Source: DAOVIY01 sp964441595
GTDB lineage: Bacteria; Patescibacteriota; Minisyncoccia; UBA6257
Direction: 5' to 3'
Assembly: GCA_964441595.1 (NCBI GenBank)
Contig: CAYTXM010000011.1
Span: 1-17,429 of the forward strand
Length of the DNA stretch: 17,429 bases
Below the pieces are notes generated by a model, which searched no databases, was not told where the DNA came from, and was given only the letters and a program-made list of their open reading frames with translations. Below are positions 7,405-12,778 of this stretch, piece by piece; the first letter of the stretch is position 1, and every line of letters begins with the position of its first letter. A program made the position numbers and the translations under genes.

Positions 7405-8573
7405 AAAGCTAACAGTCCGGGTAATTGTTCGCCAGCAAGATATTTAAGCATTGCTCCGCCACCCGTAGAAAAAAATCTGTATTCTGTATTTTGTATTTTG
7501 TATTCTGATTTTAAAACCTTAAAAGCTAATAAAGTTTCTCCCCCGCCAATAACTGAAAAAGCTGTTTTGTTTTGAATAATTGCATTAATTATCTCGTCAG
7601 TTCCATCACTAAATCCTTCATCTTCAAATTTTCCCATAGGACCGTTAAAAAATACTGTTTTCGCTTTTGAAATAATCTTAGAAAAGGTATCAGAAGCTAT
7701 TGGGCCTATATCAAGAATTTTATCATCCTCAATTATTTTTCCAAGTTCTCTTATTTGCTTTTGATTATTTTTGTCTAAAACCACGAAATCAGCAGGCAAA
7801 ATCAACTCTGTTTTTCCAGTATATAAATCCTTTGCCTCAACAAGAACGTTTTTGTCATAAAGCGACTTGCCAATAATAAAATCATTCGCCTTTAAAAAAG
7901 TGTTTGCCATAACTCCGCCTAACAAAATGCAATTAGCTTTATCCTTAAATTTCTCTATAACAGATATCTTGTCTTTTGTTTTAACTCCACCCAAGATTAG
8001 AACCAAAGGATGTCGTGGTTTTTGAATAACCTTATTTAGGTAAGTTAATTCTTCTTCAAGTAAAATTCCTGTATAAGAAGGTAAAAATTCTGTTATCGCA
8101 CACAAAGAAGCTATTTTACGATGGCAAACTGAAAAAGCCTCATTAATAAAAATATCAGCCATTTTTGCCAATTCTTTAGCAAAATTTTTATCGTTCTCAT
8201 ATTCCTCTCTATAAAAACGAATATTCTCCAAAAGAATTACAGAACCATCTGGCAAATTTTCAATTTCTTCTTTTAATTCTTTTCCGATTAATGTTTCTAT
8301 AAAATATACGTTTTTCCCAATTAATCTTTCTAAATGACTCGCGATTGGAGCTAAACTAAATTCTGGTTTATCTCTGTCTTTAGCATCTGGCTGACCTAAA
8401 TGAGAAATTAAGATAATCTTTTTCGCTTTTTTATCTCTTAAGAATTGAATGGTCGGTAAAACGCGCTGGATACGAAAATAATCTAAAATCTTTCCATTTT
8501 TAACAGGAGTATTAAAATCCACACGCATTAAAACACGCTTGTTAAAAATATCTTTCGATTTTATATATCTCAT
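7389..8573 (-). CDS. pgk: Phosphoglycerate kinase
   Basis: A 394-residue glycolytic enzyme that converts 1,3-bisphosphoglycerate and ADP into 3-phosphoglycerate and ATP. The landmarks are RVDFNTP (17-23), SHLG (57-60), ENIRF (116-120), LGGVKTKDK (194-202), FNGPMGKFE (309-317), GGGET (343-347) and STGGGA (369-374). The usual HLGRP reads HLGQP, so a basic-patch arginine is replaced. Between GGGET and STGGG there are 21 residues instead of the usual 16 or so; the extra stretch SEYKIQNTEYR (356-366) is encoded by a heptanucleotide array, and the C-terminal KIKN is made by a second one. It lies 19 bases after the SIMPL gene and shares a unit with tpiA. No Shine-Dalgarno sequence is clear. Confidence 0.97.
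   Translation of the reverse strand: MRYIKSKDIFNKRVLMRVDFNTPVKNGKILDYFRIQRVLPTIQFLRDKKAKKIILISHLGQPDAKDRDKPEFSLAPIASHLERLIGKNVYFIETLIGKELKEEIENLPDGSVILLENIRFYREEYENDKNFAKELAKMADIFINEAFSVCHRKIASLCAITEFLPSYTGILLEEELTYLNKVIQKPRHPLVLILGGVKTKDKISVIEKFKDKANCILLGGVMANTFLKANDFIIGKSLYDKNVLVEAKDLYTGKTELILPADFVVLDKNNQKQIRELGKIIEDDKILDIGPIASDTFSKIISKAKTVFFNGPMGKFEDEGFSDGTDEIINAIIQNKTAFSVIGGGETLLAFKVLKSEYKIQNTEYRFFSTGGGAMLKYLAGEQLPGLLALKIKN
7476..7510. repeat. Heptanucleotide tandem repeat inside pgk
   Basis: Five consecutive 7-base units, read on the coding (minus) strand as AATCAGA, ATACAAA, ATACAAA, ATACAGA and ATACAGA. They encode a surface-type insertion in front of the STGGG motif. Because 7 is not a multiple of 3, each unit is read in a different frame, yet no stop arises. 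Confidence 0.8.
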
Positions 8574-8592
8574 AAATATTTTCCAACACCAT

Positions 8593-9387
8593 TTACCTTA
8601 ATTCATATGTAACATTCAAAGTAATGCTAATTTCTTCAATTCCAGATTCAATTGGCGCTATTGGAGCTGGCATTTCTCCAGAAGAATCAGCAGACATCGT
8701 TTCTATTTTTGTATCCCTATAAATAGGATAAATGCTTGAACCTTCTGAAATATTAATAATCTTACCTAAACGAATGGAAGTTTTTCGGCTCAAAAGTTGC
8801 GCTCTTTGTTCAATTTTATTCAAAGCCTGAATACGAGCTTCATTTCTATATGCTTCTGCATCATCTATTTCAAAATTAACATTAGAAATCTTGTTAGCTC
8901 CTTTTTCTGACAATCCTCCAATAATAGAATTTATTTTATCAAAATCTCTAATCTTTACTTCTACTGCCTGATCTAATTGATAGCCAACAATCTTTGGCGG
9001 GCAAGAACGGGAATAACTATCCATTTGATCTTCGCGGCACCAATCATAATCATATTGAGGGCTTAAAGAATAGCGAATTGTTTTAATATCGTCTTCAGAT
9101 ACTTTCTGTTCTTTAACAAAAGCCATTACTTTCTGCATTTTCTCATTATTCTCTTTTTGAACTGTTTCCGCTTTTTCACCCTGATTAATCACATTAAAAA
9201 TAATTTTGGCAATATCTGGTTTTGCTAAAACTTTTCCCTCAGCAGAAAAAGAAATAATTCGTTCAGGGCTTATGATATTCTGCGCTTGACGATAGTTATA
9301 ATACCCCCAACTTAAAACACCTAGGCTTAATATCATCAAAAAGACTATTGTTGCACTAATTAATTGTTTTTGCTCTTTCTTATCCAT
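8593..9387 (-). CDS. SIMPL (DUF541) domain protein, membrane-anchored
   Basis: A 264-residue protein with an N-terminal membrane segment (about residues 10-30) and an external SIMPL/DUF541 domain. The domain begins at ISFSAEGKVLAKPDIAKI, shows the repeated helix typical of the family (VQKENNEKMQKVMAFVKEQK) and ends with ISITLNVTYELR. Two cysteines (C117, C129) sit in a loop and could form a disulfide outside the cell. Family members are periplasmic or outer-surface proteins such as E. coli YggE; the molecular function is poorly defined. The gene lies between tpiA (12 bases) and pgk (19 bases) in one unit, with no obvious metabolic link. The spacer before its ATG is an almost pure A/T tract containing repeated AAAAAAAT units. 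Confidence 0.88.
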   Translation of the reverse strand: MDKKEQKQLISATIVFLMILSLGVLSWGYYNYRQAQNIISPERIISFSAEGKVLAKPDIAKIIFNVINQGEKAETVQKENNEKMQKVMAFVKEQKVSEDDIKTIRYSLSPQYDYDWCREDQMDSYSRSCPPKIVGYQLDQAVEVKIRDFDKINSIIGGLSEKGANKISNVNFEIDDAEAYRNEARIQALNKIEQRAQLLSRKTSIRLGKIINISEGSSIYPIYRDTKIETMSADSSGEMPAPIAPIESGIEEISITLNVTYELR

Positions 9388-9399
9388 ATTTTTATTTTT

Positions 9400-10179
9400 T
9401 TATTTTTTTATTATCTTTGTAAAAAGTTTTTTAAGGCCTATTTTATTTGTACTCATTCGACCAACTAAAACTCCATTAATTTCTTTCAAAGACAAAAAAG
9501 AAGAAATATTCTGTGAGTCTACTGAACCGCCATAAAGAATATGTATATTTTTCGCTATTTTTTCTGAAAATCGTCTGGCAAGCCAAAAACGAATAAGACT
9601 AATTGTTTTTTCAATTTCTTTCGGATCCTCCAATTCTTTTGGTTGATTAACGCTAATCGCCCAGACTGGCTCATAAGTAATAATTAAATCCGATGGATTT
9701 GTAATAATAACTCCTCTTAAAGCATAATTTAATTGCTCAAAAAGGATCTTCTTTATCCGAAAAGACAAAGAGGAGTCTTTTTTCTTTCTATCTTTTTCTC
9801 CAACACAGAGAATTGGAGTTAAATTATTGCTTAAACAGGCCTTTATTTTAGAATTAATTATTTCGTTAGTTTCATTAAAATATTCCCGTCTTTCAGAATG
9901 CCCAACAATAATATATTCTACGCCTAATGATTTTAACATCTTAGGTGAAATCTCTCCAGTAGCAGAATTACGATTAAACCAAAAAACATCTTGGGCTCCT
10001 AAAGCGAATTCTTTTTGAAAAATATCTGACGCTTCTGCTAAATAAATATAAGGTGGTGCTATAATTATTTTACTTGATTTAACTTTTTCTGAAAACTTTT
10101 TAAAAATTCGAAAAATTTCTTTTGCTTCCATAAGAGACGCGGGCGCCATTTTAAAATTAAAAACAATAGATTTATTCAT
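9400..10179 (-). CDS. tpiA: Triosephosphate isomerase
   Basis: A 259-residue TIM barrel that interconverts dihydroxyacetone phosphate and glyceraldehyde 3-phosphate. The catalytic residues are visible: K10 in FNFKM, H94 in GHSERR and E170 in YEPVWAI, with the phosphate-binding YGGSV at 216-220. The mobile loop 6, normally AIGTGK, reads AISVNQPKE, so the glycine that binds substrate phosphate is replaced by serine and the loop is rewritten. All catalytic residues remain, so an active enzyme is still expected. The gene follows the COG2426-type gene by three bases and is followed by the SIMPL gene after 12 bases, with pgk one gene further on. There is no Shine-Dalgarno sequence before the ATG. 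Confidence 0.96.
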   Translation of the reverse strand: MNKSIVFNFKMAPASLMEAKEIFRIFKKFSEKVKSSKIIIAPPYIYLAEASDIFQKEFALGAQDVFWFNRNSATGEISPKMLKSLGVEYIIVGHSERREYFNETNEIINSKIKACLSNNLTPILCVGEKDRKKKDSSLSFRIKKILFEQLNYALRGVIITNPSDLIITYEPVWAISVNQPKELEDPKEIEKTISLIRFWLARRFSEKIAKNIHILYGGSVDSQNISSFLSLKEINGVLVGRMSTNKIGLKKLFTKIIKK

Positions 10180-10182
10180 ATT

Positions 10183-10656
10183 TTAATGATTTAATGTCCA
10201 AAAGGATATATTAAAACCTAAAAGAGTTAAAGCAGTTACTAAAATTCCCGCCAAAAATGCCCCTAAACTGATCAGCCAAAAAGCATTTTTATACTTAACA
10301 CCAAACAAGAATGCCGCTATTGAACCAGTCCAAACTCCTGTAAAAGGCAAAGGAATCGCGACAAATGCCACTAATGCCCATTTTCCCCATTTATTAAAAC
10401 TATCTTCTGTTTTTTTTCTGGTTCTTTCAAAAAGCGAGTTAAAAAAACGATTAAAAAAAACAAATTGTTTGCTTAGATAACCAGATAATTTATCTAAAAA
10501 CCAAATTATAGGAACAATTGGTAAAATATTTCCAATTAAACTTAAAATTAACGCTTTTGGCCAAGCAAAATTAAAAATTCCCATAGCCACAGGAATTGCC
10601 CCTCGCAATTCAACTATGGGAGAACCAGCGATAATAATAGTCCAAAGTTCATTCAT
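10183..10656 (-). CDS. COG2426 / small multi-drug export family membrane protein
   Basis: A 157-residue integral membrane protein with about four hydrophobic segments. The family signature IVELRGAIPVAMG follows the short N-terminus, then IGNILPIVPIIWFLDKL and the later motif VAIPLPFTGVWTGSIAAFLFG. These match the putative small multi-drug export family (PF06695), for which transport activity is poorly supported; some members resemble DedA-like proteins. It is first in the tpiA-pgk unit, three bases ahead of tpiA. The ATG follows a TATAAT box by six bases and no ribosome site is seen, so the mRNA may be leaderless. A role in membrane lipid or small-molecule transport is inference only. Confidence 0.85.
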   Translation of the reverse strand: MNELWTIIIAGSPIVELRGAIPVAMGIFNFAWPKALILSLIGNILPIVPIIWFLDKLSGYLSKQFVFFNRFFNSLFERTRKKTEDSFNKWGKWALVAFVAIPLPFTGVWTGSIAAFLFGVKYKNAFWLISLGAFLAGILVTALTLLGFNISFWTLNH

Positions 10657-10662
10657 CTTTTA

Positions 10663-10668
10663 ATTATA
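10663..10668 (-). promoter_or_regulatory. Putative -10 box giving a leaderless mRNA
   Basis: A perfect TATAAT on the minus strand ends six bases before the ATG at 10656, so the predicted start point falls on or next to the A of the start codon. The -35 region (TTCTTT or TCTTTA at 16-17 bases) is weak. It lies between the hairpin ending the upstream gene and the first gene of the tpiA-pgk unit, where a promoter is expected. Confidence 0.5.
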
Positions 10669-10688
10669 ACAACTTTTCAGCAAATAAA

Positions 10689-10724
10689 GAACCCCCGCAC
10701 TTATTTTCATAAGCGTGAGGGTTC
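10689..10724 (-). terminator. Hairpin downstream of the 99-residue membrane protein gene
   Basis: Arms 10689-10704 and 10709-10724 pair at 14 of 16 positions, counting one G-U pair, around a TTTC loop, with the GC-rich end GAACCC/GGGTTC at the base. On the minus strand it is followed by TTTATTTGC, a modest T-rich tail. It separates the small membrane-protein locus from the tpiA-pgk unit and probably acts as an intrinsic terminator. Confidence 0.7.
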
Positions 10725-10732
10725 AAATTCTA

Positions 10733-11032
10733 TTATTCTACTTCTTTTGTTTGGTCTTGTTTTTCTTCTTTTTTCTGCGTTTTCTTCTTTCTTTTTTTGA
10801 CATTATCATCTAATATCCAATTGATGTAAGAAATTGCTATAAGAAAAATTATAACAGAAAAGATAATTATGGACACTGAATTTGCTTTAACTATAAACCA
10901 GAAAAATCCACTAATCTCTTTGTAAAGAGATACTAATTCCTTTTGTATCTTTATAAAAAAGATAAAATATGCAAGATATGCTATAACTACTATCGCGGAT
11001 ATTTTCTGAAACATGTCTTTAGCCTTAGACAC
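10733..11032 (-). CDS. Small two-pass membrane protein of unknown function
   Basis: A 99-residue protein I do not recognise. It has a short basic N-terminus, a membrane segment at about residues 11-27 (ISAIVVIAYLAYFIFFI), an amphipathic link, a second membrane segment at about 50-72, and a highly charged lysine- and glutamate-rich tail (about 76-99) that is probably cytoplasmic. The start is GTG at 11032, chosen because AAGGAGGTG lies eight bases upstream, the strongest Shine-Dalgarno match in the window; a later ATG at codon 7 has none. The leader is a near copy of the one before the broken small gene at 11103-11233. It is followed by a hairpin terminator. Whether it is a signalling, toxin-like or structural membrane protein cannot be told. 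Confidence 0.75.
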   Translation of the reverse strand: MSKAKDMFQKISAIVVIAYLAYFIFFIKIQKELVSLYKEISGFFWFIVKANSVSIIIFSVIIFLIAISYINWILDDNVKKRKKKTQKKEEKQDQTKEVE

Positions 11033-11040
11033 TAAATTTC

Positions 11041-11073
11041 ACCTCCTTTTCTATATTTTTTATTTTCTATATT
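11041..11073 (-). repeat. Leader repeat copy B with strong ribosome binding site
   Basis: A 33-base AT-rich element that reads on the minus strand AATATAGAAAATAAAAAA, then TATAGAAAAGGAGGT. It aligns almost base for base with 11242-11273 and contains the Shine-Dalgarno AAGGAGGT of the 99-residue protein. TATAGAAAA occurs twice within it, so the element also has an internal repeat of about 16 bases. Confidence 0.75.
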
Positions 11074-11102
11074 TTTTTCTTTCTATTTCTTCCTAAAGTG
11101 TT

Positions 11103-11233
11103 TTAACCCACAAAAGAATCTACTGCAGATGATATGTCTTTACCCACATCCAAATAATTGAGAGAATGCAAACAACAATAAGTATCCACCACTATACTAA
11201 ACTACTTTTACCTGAATTATCACTTCTATTCAT
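11103..11233 (-). pseudogene. Broken gene for a tiny single-pass membrane protein
   Basis: From an ATG at 11233, ten bases after AAGGAG, the frame reads MNRSDNSGKSSLV, then UAG (11194-11192), then directly a membrane segment WWILIVVCILSIIWMW. After this the natural continuation GKDISSAVDSFVG with a UAA stop (11105-11103) lies in another frame, reached by one missing base in the GGG run at about 11143-11145. A repaired gene would encode about 43 residues: a polar N-terminus, one membrane helix and a short amphipathic tail. One substitution (UGG to UAG would restore a third Trp) and one base loss explain the damage. The family is unknown to me. Alternatives are sequencing error at the G run or a gene that uses only a part of this region. 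Confidence 0.5.
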
Positions 11234-11241
11234 TTTTTCTT

Positions 11242-11273
11242 ATCTCCTTTCCTATATTTTTATTTTCTATATT
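11242..11273 (-). repeat. Leader repeat copy A with ribosome binding site
   Basis: A 32-base element that reads on the minus strand AATATAGAAAATAAAAA, then TATAGGAAAGGAGAT. It matches copy B (11041-11073) except for one A and two substitutions. It lies in front of the broken small gene, so two genes with matching leaders stood in tandem about 200 bases apart. Confidence 0.75.
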
Positions 11274-11291
11274 ATTCTTTTTTCAAATAAC

Positions 11292-11320
11292 AAACGATTT
11301 AAAATAATTGTAAAACGATT
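11292..11320. repeat. Direct repeat AAACGATT, 21 bases apart
   Basis: AAACGATT occurs at 11292-11299 and 11313-11320, same orientation, with starts 21 bases apart, close to two helical turns. It lies between the map terminator and leader copy A, where a protein-binding site would be placed. It could be an operator, or chance in AT-rich DNA. Confidence 0.4.
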
Positions 11321-11347
11321 AAAAAATGTCTTTTTAAAGACATTTTT
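11321..11347 (-). terminator. Terminator of the spc operon segment after map
   Basis: A perfect 12-bp inverted repeat, AAAAATGTCTTT (11322-11333) and AAAGACATTTTT (11336-11347), is followed on the minus strand by six T residues. It starts 25 bases after the map stop. The A tract on the other side would let it work in both directions. It marks the end of the rplX-map transcript; the infA-rpmJ-rpsM genes that often follow map are absent here. Confidence 0.85.
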
Positions 11348-11376
11348 ATGCTACCACATTAAGGCCGAAAAGTCAA
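11348..11376 (-). promoter_or_regulatory. Putative promoter overlapping the map stop codon
   Basis: On the minus strand TTGACT (11376-11371), a 17-base spacer and TAGCAT (11353-11348) preceded by TGG, an extended -10 motif. The map UGA stop lies inside the -35 box. Transcription would start near 11341, inside the terminator hairpin, so the small membrane-protein locus could be transcribed through an attenuator. This may also be chance. Confidence 0.4.
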
Positions 11377-12137
11377 TTCTCTGTAATCACTATTGGTCCT
11401 TTTTTTGTAATAGCTATTGTGTGTTCAAAATGACCCGATACTTTTCCATCGGCAGTCACAAAACTTCCATCTTTTTCTTCTTTTACAGTTCCGTCATCAA
11501 AAGTCACCATTGGTTCTATTGCTATAACCATTCCCTCTTCCAGTTTTAACCCCTGATGTGGCGTACCATAATTAAAAACAACAGGATCTTCATGTGGAGA
11601 ATATCCAACGCCATGCCCGACTAAACCCTTTACAACAACAAATCCTTCCTTTTCCACACATTTTTGAATAGCGTAACCCACATCACCCAAGGTATTATTT
11701 ACTTTTGACGCCTTTATTGCCTGCAACAAAGATTCTTTTGTTGTTTTTATTAATTTCTCATAAATTAGTTTTATTTCCCCTATTCCTACTGTTATTGCCA
11801 TATCAGTAAATAATCCTTTATATTCCATACCTATATCTAATGAAATTACATCACCTTCCTTTAAAATTTCCTCCTTTAAAGGAATGCCATGGACCACCGT
11901 TGCATTTATTGAAGTACATAATGTAGCTGGAAATGGCTTATCAGCAAAACTTGGTTGATAATTTAAAAACGAGGGTTTGCCCCCATATTTATAAATAAGA
12001 TCAAAAGCTAATTTATCCAAGTCAGCAGTGGATATACCTGGCTGAACAGCTTGACTTACTTTTTTTAAAGCCAATGCCAATTTTTTCCCACCTTCACGTA
12101 GAATACTAATATCTTGAGCGGTTTTAAGGTATATCAC
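11373..12137 (-). CDS. map: Methionine aminopeptidase, type I
   Basis: A 254-residue enzyme that removes the initiator methionine from new proteins. All five metal ligands are visible: D101 and D112 (SLDIGMEYKGLFTD), H175 (GHGVG), E208 (IEPM) and E238 (FEHT), plus the substrate-contacting H83 (VVHGIP). It lacks the N-terminal zinc extension of type Ic enzymes and the insertion of type II enzymes. The start is GTG and overlaps the adk stop by four bases (GTGA), a classic coupled start. It is the last gene of the spc segment, and its own stop UGA lies in a possible promoter for the next locus. Its position after secY and adk is conserved in many bacteria. Confidence 0.97.
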   Translation of the reverse strand: MIYLKTAQDISILREGGKKLALALKKVSQAVQPGISTADLDKLAFDLIYKYGGKPSFLNYQPSFADKPFPATLCTSINATVVHGIPLKEEILKEGDVISLDIGMEYKGLFTDMAITVGIGEIKLIYEKLIKTTKESLLQAIKASKVNNTLGDVGYAIQKCVEKEGFVVVKGLVGHGVGYSPHEDPVVFNYGTPHQGLKLEEGMVIAIEPMVTFDDGTVKEEKDGSFVTADGKVSGHFEHTIAITKKGPIVITEN

Positions 12138-12778
12138 AATAATTTTTTAAGAATTCTTTTATGAATTTGTTCAATAGAACCTTCGCCATCAACCTCAATT
12201 ACAATTTTCTTTTTACGAAAATAATTAATTACGGGTAAAATCTTTTTTTGGAAAAACAACATTCTATTTTTAATAGCCCTTGGATTATCATCTTTCCTTC
12301 GAATTAATTTTCCTCCACAATGAGAACATTTTTTTAAATTAGGAGTAAAGTTTAGAGAAAACTCTTTGCCACACTTAGAACAAATCCGCCTTACTAATAA
12401 TCTTTGCGTCACTTCTTTTGCTGATGTTTGTAAATAAACTACTCTTAAATTTTTACGCCCAAGCCAGGAAAAAACTTCTTCTAAAATCTTCGCCTCTTCT
12501 AATAAACGAGGGCTTCCTTCCATAATTATTCCTTTTTTAGAAGAAATCTGTAAAAGCTTGCCTAACCAACAATAAATTACCAGCCAAATTGGAACTAATT
12601 TTCCTTGAGAGATTGTTCTGGAAACAGTTTTTCCAAATTTATCTTTTCTTTTTGCTAGCTTTCTTAAAATATCTCCAGTATCTATATTTTCTAAAGCAAA
12701 TTTTTTCATTAATAACTCTGCCTGTGTACCCTTCCCAGAACCAGAGCGTCCTAAAAAAATAATATTACGAGATTTCAT
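12134..12778 (-). CDS. adk: Adenylate kinase with zinc-type LID domain
   Basis: A 214-residue kinase balancing AMP, ADP and ATP. The P-loop GRSGSGKGT is at 10-18 from the ATG, IDTGDILR binds AMP, and the LID carries CSKC (133-136) and CSHC (151-154), a four-cysteine zinc site as in Gram-positive Adk. The family motif DGFPR reads EGSPR, which I recall in other Patescibacteria. I chose the ATG at 12778; a GTG two codons upstream (12784) is the alternative and gives 216 residues. The gene overlaps the end of secY by 14 bases and map by four, so three genes are translationally linked. There is no Shine-Dalgarno sequence. Confidence 0.94.
   Translation of the reverse strand: MKSRNIIFLGRSGSGKGTQAELLMKKFALENIDTGDILRKLAKRKDKFGKTVSRTISQGKLVPIWLVIYCWLGKLLQISSKKGIIMEGSPRLLEEAKILEEVFSWLGRKNLRVVYLQTSAKEVTQRLLVRRICSKCGKEFSLNFTPNLKKCSHCGGKLIRRKDDNPRAIKNRMLFFQKKILPVINYFRKKKIVIEVDGEGSIEQIHKRILKKLL

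Larger units (their letters stand above)
11033..11372 (-). other. 340-base stretch without an intact gene, between map and the 99-residue protein gene
   Basis: This region is not empty. In minus-strand order it holds the -10 part of a possible promoter, the map terminator hairpin, a pair of AAACGATT repeats, a first AT-rich leader with a Shine-Dalgarno site, a disrupted small membrane-protein gene, and a second copy of the leader with a stronger Shine-Dalgarno site. I find no RNA gene or mobile element in it. Confidence 0.7.

Noticed and set aside
9387..9415. Repeated AAAAAAAT units between tpiA and the SIMPL gene as a structured repeat
   Set aside because: It is a short A/T run with irregular unit length, best seen as an AT-rich translation start region, not a defined array.
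11120..11233. Reading the in-frame UAG as an amino acid (amber recoding)
   Set aside because: UAG ends the divIC-like gene in this window, and a frame change is also needed to reach the natural end of the small protein. Gene damage is simpler.
11302..11320. TTTACA on the minus strand as a -35 box for the small membrane-protein locus
   Set aside because: The -35 match is good, but every hexamer at 16-18 bases spacing is a poor -10 match.
11166..11549. Plus-strand reading frame of 127 codons across the map 3' end and the gap next to it
   Set aside because: It is antisense to the map C-terminus, runs through the terminator, has no ribosome site and gives a low-complexity hydrophobic product.
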